Source of the DNA: UBA4582 sp047630175
GTDB lineage: Bacteria; Pseudomonadota; Gammaproteobacteria; Pseudomonadales; Azotimanducaceae
Length of the DNA stretch: 17,971 nt
Reading direction: 5' to 3'
NCBI GenBank assembly: GCA_047630175.1
Contig: JBLHVI010000060.1
Coordinates: 1 to 17,971, forward strand
This document shows, in pieces, positions 7,917 to 16,199 of the stretch. A program made the translations under genes and the position numbers. Numbering within the stretch: the first letter of the stretch is position 1; each line of letters starts with the position of its first letter. Under the pieces are notes generated by a model that worked only from the letters and a program-made list of their open reading frames with translations, was not told the origin of the DNA and ran no database searches.

Positions 7917-9923
7917 ATGACGACACATCGAGTACGAGCTAACGCTATCCGCGCCCTAGCAATGGACGCTGTACAGAAAGCCAATTCCGGCCACCCCGGG
8001 GCCCCCATGGGGATGGCAGATATTGCCGAGTCACTCTGGCATGGTTACTTGCGACACAACCCTGCTAATCCACAATGGTCAGACCGCGACCGGTTCGTGC
8101 TGTCCAATGGTCACGGATCAATGCTGATCTATGCGTTGTTACACCTGACAGGTTACGACCTACCCTTGTCAGAACTTAAAGCCTTTCGACAACTGGGCTC
8201 GAAAACGCCGGGGCACCCAGAATACGGTTACACCCCAGGTATTGAAACGACAACTGGCCCTTTAGGGCAGGGTTTAGCGAACGCTGTGGGCATGGCCTTA
8301 GCAGAAAAAATTCTGGCGGCTCAGTTCAACAAGGTTCAAGGCAATACAGCGTTCAATATTGTTGATCACCATACCTACGTCTTCGCCGGCGATGGCTGTC
8401 TGATGGAGGGCATCTCCCATGAGGTAGCCTCGTTAGCCGGTACCCTTGGCTTAGGCAAGCTGATCTGCTTTTATGATGACAACGGAATTTCGATCGATGG
8501 CGATATCAAGGGCTGGTTCACCGATGACACGCCGGCGCGATTCAGGGCCTACGGCTGGCACGTGATTGACAAGGTCGACGGCCATGATGCAGAAGCGCTG
8601 GCGACGGCCATCGAAAATGCGCGGGCTGAAGCAGGTCAGCCGACGCTGATTTGTTGCCAGACGACAATCGGTTTTGGCGCACCGAACAAGGCCGGCAAGG
8701 CCGCTAGTCACGGATCACCTTTGGGTGCTGATGAAATCAAGGGCGCGCGTGAGCAATTGGACTGGGCTTATGGACCTTTTGAAATCCCAGATGATATTTA
8801 TCAAGGCTGGGATGCGCGCACCCGCGGCGCCGATTTGGAAGCCGAGTGGCAGCGGCTGTTTACGCGCTACGAGCAGCAGTTTCCTGAGTTAGCAGAGGAG
8901 TATGTGCGGCGAATGGAAGGTGATTTACCCGCCAACTGGGCCAACACAATGGATGCGTTACTGGCTAAAACGGCGACAGCAGCTGAAAACCTCGCTTCAC
9001 GTCAAATGTCGGCCAAAGTGATCAATGAGATGGCTGTTTGTCTGCCAGAATTACTTGGTGGTTCCGCCGACCTAACGGGTTCTAATCTCACGAGTTGGCC
9101 CGCCATGCGACCTGTCAGTGCCGCTCAGGCCGATGGTAACTATGTGTATTACGGTGTGCGTGAATTCGGTATGACCGCAATGGCCAACGGCATTGCACTG
9201 CATGCTGGTCTGTTGCCCTTCACTGGTACGTTCTTAGTTTTCATGGACTATGCCAGAAACGCTGCACGCATGGCGGCCTTGATGGGCATCAGGAATGTTC
9301 TGGTTTATACCCATGACTCTATTGGCCAGGGCGAGGACGGTCCTACCCACCAACCAGTTGAGCACTTGGCGAGTCTGCGAATGACACCCAAAATGTCTGT
9401 CTGGCGTCCGGCAGATGGTGTCGAGACGGTAGTTGCCTGGCGTGCAGCAGTAGAGCGGCGTAACGGGCCGACAGCGCTGGTATTGTCCCGCCAGAGCCTG
9501 CCGCACCAAGCCCGAGATGCAGCGCAACTCGACTTGATTAGTCGTGGAGCCTACGTGCTTCGAGATTGCGCAGAGTCGCCGGCCTTGATCATCATTGCTA
9601 CGGGGTCTGAAATCGGTATTGCTGTTAGTGCATTTGATCGTCTGTCGGCGGCAGGTCTGGCTGTTCGGGTTGTGTCCATGCCGAGTGCTGATGTTTTTGA
9701 AGCTCAGGAGCAAACTTACCAAGACGCAGTATTACCGCCGAGCTGTCGTAAGCGAATCGCCGTAGAGGCGGCGCAGTCCGATTACTGGTGGAAATGGGTA
9801 GGTCTTGAAGGTCGGATTATTGGCTTGACCAGCTTTGGTGAGTCGGGTCCCGGGCCGGCAGTCATGTCTCACTTTGGTTTTACAGTGGAGAACATCGTCA
9901 CCAACGCTCAGGAGATGATCTAG
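7917..9923 (+). CDS. tkt: Transketolase
   Basis: A 668-residue thiamine-diphosphate enzyme that moves two-carbon units between sugar phosphates in the pentose-phosphate pathway. It aligns closely by eye with E. coli TktA (663) from the first residues. Seen are N-A-I-R-A-L-A-M-D-A-V-Q, K-A-N-S-G-H-P-G-A-P-M-G (H26), F-V-L-S-N-G-H-G-S-M-L-I-Y, T-T-T-G-P-L-G-Q-G, the ThDP/metal motif starting G-D-G at 158 and reaching N189, Y-G-V-R-E-F-G-M-T (catalytic Glu416) and T-H-D-S-I-G-Q-G-E-D-G-P-T-H-Q-P. There is no in-frame start upstream before 7917 and no obvious Shine-Dalgarno sequence. It diverges from metK and is followed after 3 bases by pgk, so the two form an operon. No gap/epd gene separates them. 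Confidence 0.98.
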   Translation: MTTHRVRANAIRALAMDAVQKANSGHPGAPMGMADIAESLWHGYLRHNPANPQWSDRDRFVLSNGHGSMLIYALLHLTGYDLPLSELKAFRQLGSKTPGHPEYGYTPGIETTTGPLGQGLANAVGMALAEKILAAQFNKVQGNTAFNIVDHHTYVFAGDGCLMEGISHEVASLAGTLGLGKLICFYDDNGISIDGDIKGWFTDDTPARFRAYGWHVIDKVDGHDAEALATAIENARAEAGQPTLICCQTTIGFGAPNKAGKAASHGSPLGADEIKGAREQLDWAYGPFEIPDDIYQGWDARTRGADLEAEWQRLFTRYEQQFPELAEEYVRRMEGDLPANWANTMDALLAKTATAAENLASRQMSAKVINEMAVCLPELLGGSADLTGSNLTSWPAMRPVSAAQADGNYVYYGVREFGMTAMANGIALHAGLLPFTGTFLVFMDYARNAARMAALMGIRNVLVYTHDSIGQGEDGPTHQPVEHLASLRMTPKMSVWRPADGVETVVAWRAAVERRNGPTALVLSRQSLPHQARDAAQLDLISRGAYVLRDCAESPALIIIATGSEIGIAVSAFDRLSAAGLAVRVVSMPSADVFEAQEQTYQDAVLPPSCRKRIAVEAAQSDYWWKWVGLEGRIIGLTSFGESGPGPAVMSHFGFTVENIVTNAQEMI

Positions 9924-9926
9924 TCG

Positions 9927-11099
9927 ATGAAATTTATAGCGATGACGGACTTGTCTTTGCGGGGCAAGCGGGTGTTGATTCGAGAAGACCTTAATGTGCC
10001 GTTGAAAGACGGTAAGGTGGCCAGCGACGCGCGCATTCGTGCGGCTCTGCCGACCATTGAATTTGCCTTGCGGTCTGGTGCGCATGTTATGTTGATGTCG
10101 CATCTTGGGCGGCCTCAAGAAGGTGTGTCTATTGCTGATCAGCCGCAAGCCAGCATGGAGCCGGTGGCGCGGCATATCGAGGCGCTGCTGGGTAAGCGCG
10201 TGCGGTTAGTGGCAGATTATCTGGATGGCTTCGAACGGGGCAGTGAAGATTTGGTGCTGTTTGAGAATGTTCGAGTCAATGCGGGTGAGACGGCGAACGA
10301 TAAAGACTTAGCGAAAAAACTGGCGGCACTGTGCGACATTTTTGTGATGGATGCTTTTGGAACGGCTCATCGCGCCCAAGCAACCACTGAGGGTGTGGCC
10401 CGTTTCGCGCCGGTGGCCTGCGCAGGTCCTTTGTTGGTGGCTGAACTTGAGGCGCTCGAAAAGGCCGTTGCCAACCCCCAGTCGCCGGTTGTAGCTATCG
10501 TTGGCGGCAGCAAAGTGTCCACTAAGCTTGCGGTGTTGGGCGCCCTATCCGCTAAGGTTGACACGCTGATTGTTGGTGGTGGGATTGCTAACACTTTCCT
10601 GGCTGCATCTGGCGTTGAAGTAGGCAAATCTCTGTATGAACCGGATCTGCTGGAGACCGCGGCAAAATTGTTGGCTCGAATTCATATTCCACTGCCGGTG
10701 GATGTCATTGTTGCGAAATCTTTTAGTCCAAATGCGGTAGCTGAATATAAGCTTGTGGGGGATATCGCTGCTGATGACTTAATTCTTGATATCGGTCGCA
10801 AGACCAGTGATTTGATTAGCCCGATAATTCGCGACGCGAAAACGATTATTTGGAACGGCCCAGTGGGCGTATTTGAAATAGCTGCATTTGCTGAGGGCAC
10901 ACGCCGCTTGAGTCACGACATTGCCCAGAACGCGGGGTTTTCCATTGCTGGCGGTGGGGATACACTGGCGGCTATTGACGATTATGGCGTAGCAGACAAG
11001 ATTTCATATATCTCAACAGGGGGCGGTGCCTTTCTAGAATTTGTTGAGGGCAAAGTACTACCTGCTGTGGCGATACTGTCGCTGCGCGCAAACAACTAA
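9927..11099 (+). CDS. pgk: Phosphoglycerate kinase
   Basis: A 390-residue two-domain kinase that interconverts 1,3-bisphosphoglycerate plus ADP with 3-phosphoglycerate plus ATP in glycolysis/gluconeogenesis. Signatures in order: R-E-D-L-N-V-P (19-25, substrate-binding Asp21 and Asn23), M-S-H-L-G-R-P, F-E-N-V-R, G-G-S-K-V-S-T-K at the domain hinge, G-G-G-I-A-N-T-F, W-N-G-P-V-G-V-F-E (nucleotide site), G-G-G-D-T and the terminal S-T-G-G-G-A-F-L-E-F. It starts 3 bases after the tkt stop, and its likely ribosome binding site AGGAG (9910-9914) lies inside tkt, about 12 bases upstream. fba follows after 48 bases, which suggests a tkt-pgk-fba transcription unit. Confidence 0.98.
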   Translation: MKFIAMTDLSLRGKRVLIREDLNVPLKDGKVASDARIRAALPTIEFALRSGAHVMLMSHLGRPQEGVSIADQPQASMEPVARHIEALLGKRVRLVADYLDGFERGSEDLVLFENVRVNAGETANDKDLAKKLAALCDIFVMDAFGTAHRAQATTEGVARFAPVACAGPLLVAELEALEKAVANPQSPVVAIVGGSKVSTKLAVLGALSAKVDTLIVGGGIANTFLAASGVEVGKSLYEPDLLETAAKLLARIHIPLPVDVIVAKSFSPNAVAEYKLVGDIAADDLILDIGRKTSDLISPIIRDAKTIIWNGPVGVFEIAAFAEGTRRLSHDIAQNAGFSIAGGGDTLAAIDDYGVADKISYISTGGGAFLEFVEGKVLPAVAILSLRANN

Positions 11100-11147
11100 C
11101 GAAATTCCTCTCGGGGAAGTAACGAGATGATTTAGGGAGAAAGAAGA

Positions 11148-12212
11148 ATGGCTTTAGTGAGTATGCGGCAACTGTTGGACCATGCTGCAGAGCATGGTTA
11201 TGGCGTCCCCGCCTTTAATGTAAATAATCTCGAGCAAATGCGGGCGATCATGGAAGCCGCTGCTCAGACCGATAGCCCCGTTATTGTTCAGGCGTCCGCC
11301 GGTGCACGTAAATATGCGGGTGCGAACTTCCTGCGTCATTTGATTCTGGCGGCTATTGAGGAGTTCCCCGATGTCCCCGTCGTTATGCATCAGGATCATG
11401 GTGCTTCGCCAGACATTTGCCAGCAATCCATTCAAATGGGTTTTTCCTCCGTCATGATGGATGGCTCTTTGCTGGCGGATCAAAAAACGCCGGCAGACTA
11501 TGACTATAATGTCGAAGTCACTCGGCGCACAGCCAGTTTTGCTCACGCTTGTGGTGTCACGGTTGAAGGTGAGCTGGGCTGTCTGGGTTCATTGGAGACC
11601 GGTGAAGCCGGAGAAGAAGATGGCGGCGGCGCAGAGGGAATACTGAGCCTGGAGCAAATGCTGACGGATCCAGAACAAGCGCTAGATTTCGTGAAGCGCA
11701 CCGGCGTCGATGCGCTAGCGATAGCCATTGGTACAAGCCACGGGGCCTATAAGTTTAGCCGCCCCCCCACCGGCGACATTCTCGCGATCGACCGTATCAA
11801 GGCTATCCATCAGCGCCTGCCTAACACCCACCTTGTGATGCACGGCTCGTCCAGCGTCCCCCAAGAGTGGCTGGCGATAATCAATGAGTTTGGCGGTGAG
11901 ATCCCCGAGACCTACGGCGTGCCTGTCAGTGAAATTCAGGAAGGCATTAAGCATGGTGTACGCAAGATCAATATCGACACAGATCTACGTCTAGCTTCTA
12001 CCGGTGCTATCCGCCGCTTTCTTGCAGAAAATAAAGCTGAATTTGATCCTCGCAAGTATCTAGCCGTATCAACTCAGGCGATGAAAGATCTCGTCATTGC
12101 CCGCTATGAAGCCTTCGGTTCCGCCGGGCATGGATCCAGTATCAAGCCCATACCGCTTGATACGATGGCGCAAAAGTATGCTGCGGGTGAATTGGATCCG
12201 CGATTTTCCTGA
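11148..12212 (+). CDS. fba: Class II fructose-1,6-bisphosphate aldolase
   Basis: A 354-residue zinc-dependent aldolase that splits or forms fructose-1,6-bisphosphate; related class IIB enzymes also act on sedoheptulose bisphosphate. Seen: G-V-P-A-F-N-V-N-N at the N-terminus, H-Q-D-H-G (81-85, catalytic Asp83 and zinc His84), E-G-E-L-G, the class II acidic/glycine loop G-E-A-G-E-E-D-G-G-G, G-T-S-H-G-A-Y-K-F (zinc His), H-G-S-S-S-V-P and K-I-N-I-D-T-D-L-R (phosphate site). The length is typical. A good ribosome binding site AGGGAGA (11134-11140) precedes the ATG at 11148. With tkt and pgk upstream it makes a central-carbon cluster like that of Pseudomonas and relatives. Confidence 0.98.
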   Translation: MALVSMRQLLDHAAEHGYGVPAFNVNNLEQMRAIMEAAAQTDSPVIVQASAGARKYAGANFLRHLILAAIEEFPDVPVVMHQDHGASPDICQQSIQMGFSSVMMDGSLLADQKTPADYDYNVEVTRRTASFAHACGVTVEGELGCLGSLETGEAGEEDGGGAEGILSLEQMLTDPEQALDFVKRTGVDALAIAIGTSHGAYKFSRPPTGDILAIDRIKAIHQRLPNTHLVMHGSSSVPQEWLAIINEFGGEIPETYGVPVSEIQEGIKHGVRKINIDTDLRLASTGAIRRFLAENKAEFDPRKYLAVSTQAMKDLVIARYEAFGSAGHGSSIKPIPLDTMAQKYAAGELDPRFS

Positions 12213-12276
12213 AACAGTCTTGCGATGGGTTAGCGTGTTACGCGCAGCTAGCGGGCGAGATAAAATTATTGAGGTC

Positions 12277-12290
12277 AACGCGAAAGCGTT
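12277..12290 (+). other. Small GNRA-loop hairpin before the FAD-oxidase start
   Basis: AACGC-GAAA-GCGUU: a perfect 5-bp stem closed by a GAAA tetraloop. It ends directly before the purine-rich stretch AAGAGA (12291-12296), the probable ribosome binding site for the ATG at 12302. There is no U-run, so it is not a terminator. It may affect initiation or protect a processed 5' end (inference). Confidence 0.4.
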
Positions 12291-12301
12291 AAGAGATAAG
12301 C

Positions 12302-13684
12302 ATGTTGGAGTTGCTCAAAGCCCAGTTTAGTTGCGTCATTGACTCGGACGATACGGCGCGCCAGATCTATGGTCTCGATTGGACGCGGTTTTATTCGCCG
12401 GACGCTTTAGCGGTTATCTTTCCGCGTGATATTGATGAAGTCGTGAGGCTTGTGCAGTTCGCTAACGAGCATCAATTGGCATTGGTGCCTTCCGGTGGAC
12501 GAACCGGCCTCAGTGGCGGTGCCGTGGCACTGCAGCGTGAGTTGGTTGTGTCATTCGATAAAATGAACGAGATCTCCGAGTTTGATCCCATCGATCGCAC
12601 TGTGGTGGTGCAGCCGGGGGTGATTACGCAACATCTGCAAGAATTTGCGCTTGCAAAGGGTTGCCAGTATCCGGTTGATTTTGCGTCTGCTGGCTCGAGC
12701 CAGATTGGCGGTAATATTGCAACCAACGCTGGCGGTATTAAGGTACTGCGTTATGGTCTGACCCGAGACTGGGTAGTGAGTCTCAAAGTCGTCACTGGCC
12801 GTGGCGAGCTGCTGGTCTTGAATAAGGGGTTGGTCAAGAACGCGACGGGCTATGATTTTCGCCACCTTTTTATCGGTGCTGAAGGTACCCTCGGTTTGAT
12901 TGTTGAAGCGACTATTCGACTCGCCCCTGCCCCTGGTCCGCTGAACGTGATATTGCTGGCCGTCCCGGAGATGAGTCAGATCATCTCTGTGCTAGAGGCG
13001 TTTCGGCAGAAGGTTAAGTTAACTGCCTATGAATTTTTTTCCGAGGCCGCACTACAGCACGTTATGCATCACACGCGGGTGAGTCATCCTTTTACGGCGA
13101 GCTCAGCGTTTTACGCCTTACTTGAATACGAGGCAGATGCTGCTGATGCGGTGGAAAAATCTCTTGAGGCGTTTGAAACGTGCCTTGACGCAGGCTGGGC
13201 TACCGATGGTGTGGTCAGTGCCAGCGAATCTCAACGCCGCGACTTATGGGCCCTGCGAGAAAATATTTCGGAATCCATTACACCGTATACGCCCTACAAA
13301 AATGATGTCGCTGTTCGTGTTTCAAAAGTGCCCGCTTTTCTGTCCGCAGTTGATACCCTCGTCGCGGCGCAATACCCGGATTTTGAGATTGTTTGGTTTG
13401 GGCACATTGGGGATGGCAATTTGCATCTCAATATTCTTAAACCCAAGGATTGGGATATAGCCACTTTCAAGGCCGCTTGTGAACGGGCGAGTGATCAGAT
13501 CATGAGTTTGGTTGCGGAGTTTGAAGGTAGCATTTCAGCCGAGCATGGTGTGGGACTCTTGAAACGGCAGCAGTTGAAGTTCAGTCGCTCCGAGGCCGAG
13601 ATCAATATGATGCGTGCAGTGAAAAGCGTATTTGACCCGAACAACATCATGAACCCGGGCAAGCTACTACCCGAGGTTTCTTAG
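12302..13684 (+). CDS. FAD-linked oxidase, D-2-hydroxyglutarate dehydrogenase-like
   Basis: A 460-residue VAO/PCMH-type flavoprotein. The N-terminal FAD domain shows S-G-G-R-T-G-L-S-G-G-A (64-74), S-S-Q-I-G-G-N-I-A-T-N-A-G-G (132-145) and G-Y-D-F-R-H-L-F-I-G-A-E-G-T-L-G (183-198). The C-terminal substrate/metal domain has G-H-I-G-D-G-N-L-H (His368, His375) and A-E-H-G-V-G (Glu414, His415), the arrangement of metal-dependent D-2-hydroxyacid dehydrogenases, ending N-P-G-K-L-L. The family also holds GlcD and D-lactate dehydrogenases. The soluble ~460-residue size, and the fact that Pseudomonas carries a D-2-hydroxyglutarate dehydrogenase in the serA-rpiA-ilvA area, favour that substrate, but it is not proven. 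It lies 89 bases after fba and could be co-transcribed. Its stop overlaps that of rpiA by 4 bases. Confidence 0.85.
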   Translation: MLELLKAQFSCVIDSDDTARQIYGLDWTRFYSPDALAVIFPRDIDEVVRLVQFANEHQLALVPSGGRTGLSGGAVALQRELVVSFDKMNEISEFDPIDRTVVVQPGVITQHLQEFALAKGCQYPVDFASAGSSQIGGNIATNAGGIKVLRYGLTRDWVVSLKVVTGRGELLVLNKGLVKNATGYDFRHLFIGAEGTLGLIVEATIRLAPAPGPLNVILLAVPEMSQIISVLEAFRQKVKLTAYEFFSEAALQHVMHHTRVSHPFTASSAFYALLEYEADAADAVEKSLEAFETCLDAGWATDGVVSASESQRRDLWALRENISESITPYTPYKNDVAVRVSKVPAFLSAVDTLVAAQYPDFEIVWFGHIGDGNLHLNILKPKDWDIATFKAACERASDQIMSLVAEFEGSISAEHGVGLLKRQQLKFSRSEAEINMMRAVKSVFDPNNIMNPGKLLPEVS

Positions 13685-14355
13685 CTGGCGAGGCGCTTCT
13701 CAACGCCATCTACTGTGCCAACCAACAATAAGTCCGCAGGTCGAAGGGCAAACAGCCCGTTAGTGACGACGCCAGGAATGTTGTTAATGGCAGATTCAAG
13801 GGTTTTTGCCTGACCGATCGAGAGGTCATGGGTGTCCAGAATAAGATTGCCATTGTCGGTTTCAAAGTTCTCGCGGTAGACCGGGCGCCCGCCGAGTTCA
13901 ACCAGCGCACGTGCGACGGCTGACCTAGCCATAGGGATCACCTCAACAGGTAAGGCGAAGCTGCCTAGGGTATCTTTGATTTTGGTCGCATCAACAATAC
14001 AAATAAAATGCTCAGCTACTGAGGCGACGATCTTTTCTCGCGTCAGTGCGCCACCACCGCCCTTGATGAGTTCCAGCGCAAGATTACTTTCATCGGCGCC
14101 ATCAATATAGAACAGCAGGTCAGTGACACTGTTCAGATCAAACACGTCAATGCCATGAGACTTAAGGCGCTCCTCGGAGGCGACGGAGCTGGCTACGGTG
14201 CCGCTAAATTTGTGTTTAATTTTCGCCAGAGCGTCAATAAAGTGATTGGCCGTAGAGCCGGTGCCTACGCCTATAATAGACTGGCGCGTGAGATGGGGGT
14301 CAATATGATCAACTGCGGCTTGGGCGGCCAGCTGCTTTAGGACTTCAAGATTCAT
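13681..14355 (-). CDS. rpiA: Ribose-5-phosphate isomerase A
   Basis: A 224-residue cytosolic enzyme that interconverts ribose-5-phosphate and ribulose-5-phosphate, supplying the substrate that transketolase uses. Motifs seen: G-V-G-T-G-S-T-A-N-H-F (29-39, phosphate loop), D-G-A-D-E (85-89) and K-G-G-G-G-A-L-T-R-E-K-I (98-109, with catalytic Glu107, equal to Glu103 of E. coli). The length is close to E. coli RpiA (219). It runs convergently into the FAD oxidase with a 4-base stop overlap and diverges from ilvA. Only a weak GAG lies upstream as ribosome binding site. Confidence 0.97.
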   Translation of the reverse strand: MNLEVLKQLAAQAAVDHIDPHLTRQSIIGVGTGSTANHFIDALAKIKHKFSGTVASSVASEERLKSHGIDVFDLNSVTDLLFYIDGADESNLALELIKGGGGALTREKIVASVAEHFICIVDATKIKDTLGSFALPVEVIPMARSAVARALVELGGRPVYRENFETDNGNLILDTHDLSIGQAKTLESAINNIPGVVTNGLFALRPADLLLVGTVDGVEKRLAS

Positions 14356-14616
14356 GACAGACTCGATGACTCTATGGGAAGGTTGTCGTTGTACTTAACA
14401 GCGACGGTCGGCGTTGGGCGAGAGAGTATACTCCTCGACGGGCTTGGCTCCAGCCGAATTCGGCGCTTTACTGGATTAGTATACGCTGATTTAGTGGGTG
14501 GTGAAGTTGACTATGGATTTGAGACGATCAACGCAAAACGGTCTGGGCGAATGCCACCGGCGTCAGTCGAGGACTAAAATCGCATATTTTTGAACGTTAT
14601 TTTGGGTGTAACTGCA
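14356..14616. other. Divergent rpiA/ilvA spacer with three palindromes
   Basis: This 261-base spacer between divergent genes should hold both promoters. Three perfect palindromes lie within 61 bases: GAGTATACTC (14424-14433), GCCGAATTCGGC (14453-14464) and GTATAC (14479-14484). On the minus strand the first contains TATACT, a fair -10 for rpiA, though no good -35 is seen. No ilvA promoter can be placed with confidence. The spacing suggests operator sites, which is inference. Confidence 0.4.
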
Positions 14617-16158
14617 GTGAAACAACTAACGACCAAGACCAGCCCTTATATCAAGAAGATATTGGAAGCAGATGTCTACGACGTCGCCGAGCAAACGGCG
14701 CTTGATCCAGCGCCGAATTTGTCGCGTCGTTTGGGTCAGCGTGTGCTGCTTAAGCGAGAAGACCAGCAACCGATATTTAGTTTCAAATTACGCGGCGCCT
14801 ACAATCGTATTAAGCGGCTCGATGCAGCTGCCAGGGCCCGAGGCGTGGTGACGGCCTCGGCCGGTAATCATGCGCAGGGAGTTGCTTTGGCAGCAAAAAC
14901 GCTGGGTATTAACGCTGTTATTGTCATGGGTCGTAACACCCCGGATATTAAAGTTCAGGCGGTCGCGAGTCTGGGTGCGGAAATTATTTTGCATGGTGAT
15001 AGCTACGATGCGGCCGCAGGCCACGCGCAGTATTTGTGTGAAGAGCGGGGACTTACTTACGTTCATCCCTTCAACGACCCTGACGTGATTGCGGGGCAGG
15101 GTACCGTGGGTATGGAAATATTGCGCCAACACACTGACTCGCTGGACGCGATTTTTGTTCCCGTAGGGGGTGGAGGCTTGATAACCGGTGTAGGTACCTT
15201 TGTGAATTATCTGCGTCCCGGCGTCAAGATCATTGGCGTCGAAGCGGAAGGTTCGGCCTGTATGTGGGCGGCCCTGAACGCCAATAAGCGTGTGCGTCTT
15301 AATCCCGAAGAACTCGACCAGTTTGCTGACGGGACTGCGGTGTTACAGGTGGGTAAAGAAACCTTCAAGCTGGCGAAGCAATGCATCGATGAGGTGATTC
15401 GTGTAACCACGGACGAGATATGCGCCGCAATCAAAGACATATTCGAAGATACGCGGACCATTTCCGAACCCTCCGGAGCGCTTGCAGTCGCTGGTCTTAA
15501 GCGTTATTTGGCCCGCTCCGAGGTGCAGTCAAACGTCGGTACCTACGTGGCTATTGTCTCTGGCAGCAATGTCAATTTTGATCGGCTGCGGCATATTTCC
15601 GAGCGCACCGAAATCGGTGAGCGTCGCGAGATGCTGCTAGGGGTAACGATCCCCGAGAAGCCAGGCAGTTTTCGGCAGTTTTGTGCAGCGATAGGCAAGC
15701 GTAATATCACCGAATTTAATTATCGTTATGCCTCGAGCAAGGGCGCACAAGTGCTCGTAGGTATTCAAACCAGCCCGGATTTAAAGGACCGAGAATCACT
15801 GAGCCAGCGTCTGATGAAGCGTTATGATGTTGTGGATTTGTCGGATAACGAATTCGCCGTGTTGCATGTTAGGTATATGGTCGGTGGGCGAGCTGGCTTG
15901 GCAGATAATGAGCGAGTCCTGCGTTTTGAGTTCCCCGAACGCCCCGGCGCGTTGTTGAAATTTTTGACGGGTCTCGGTAAGCACTTCAATATCTCTATGT
16001 TTCACTATCGCAACCACGGGTCTGCTTATGGCCGTGTGTTGGTCGGCATCCAAGTCTCTGATGACAACGCAGTTCGGTTTCAGCAGGACCTGAATGAGAT
16101 CGGCTATCGGTTCTGGGACGAAACCCAAAATCCGGCTTACCAGTTGTTCTTGTCGTAG
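14617..16158 (+). CDS. ilvA: Threonine ammonia-lyase, biosynthetic
   Basis: A 513-residue PLP enzyme that deaminates threonine to 2-oxobutanoate, the first step of isoleucine synthesis. Seen: S-F-K-L-R-G-A-Y with PLP Lys57, S-A-G-N-H-A-Q-G (80-87), the phosphate loop G-G-G-G (184-187) and S-G-S-N-V-N-F. The C-terminal third has two ACT-like regulatory repeats, near V-T-I-P-E-K-P-G-S-F and F-E-F-P-E-R-P-G-A-L. These are typical of the long, isoleucine-inhibited form and absent from catabolic TdcB. The GTG at 14617 is chosen because family proteins start just before the Y-I-K-K-I-L segment and a GGGTG lies about 8 bases upstream. An in-frame TTG at 14590 would add 9 residues but has no ribosome binding site. 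It diverges from rpiA and converges on def. Confidence 0.96.
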   Translation: MKQLTTKTSPYIKKILEADVYDVAEQTALDPAPNLSRRLGQRVLLKREDQQPIFSFKLRGAYNRIKRLDAAARARGVVTASAGNHAQGVALAAKTLGINAVIVMGRNTPDIKVQAVASLGAEIILHGDSYDAAAGHAQYLCEERGLTYVHPFNDPDVIAGQGTVGMEILRQHTDSLDAIFVPVGGGGLITGVGTFVNYLRPGVKIIGVEAEGSACMWAALNANKRVRLNPEELDQFADGTAVLQVGKETFKLAKQCIDEVIRVTTDEICAAIKDIFEDTRTISEPSGALAVAGLKRYLARSEVQSNVGTYVAIVSGSNVNFDRLRHISERTEIGERREMLLGVTIPEKPGSFRQFCAAIGKRNITEFNYRYASSKGAQVLVGIQTSPDLKDRESLSQRLMKRYDVVDLSDNEFAVLHVRYMVGGRAGLADNERVLRFEFPERPGALLKFLTGLGKHFNISMFHYRNHGSAYGRVLVGIQVSDDNAVRFQQDLNEIGYRFWDETQNPAYQLFLS

Positions 16159-16199
16159 CGTTTTTTGTCGTCGCAGAGTCACGCATATGCAGCATTAAC

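Noticed and set aside
14374..14577. 67-residue reading frame in the rpiA/ilvA spacer
   Set aside because: It has no recognisable family, no ribosome binding site and an unlike-protein composition, and it sits across the palindromes of a divergent promoter region.
16159..16199. Bidirectional terminator between ilvA and def
   Set aside because: There is a T-run (16160-16165) but no stable stem just before it on the plus strand, and none with a U-run on the minus strand.
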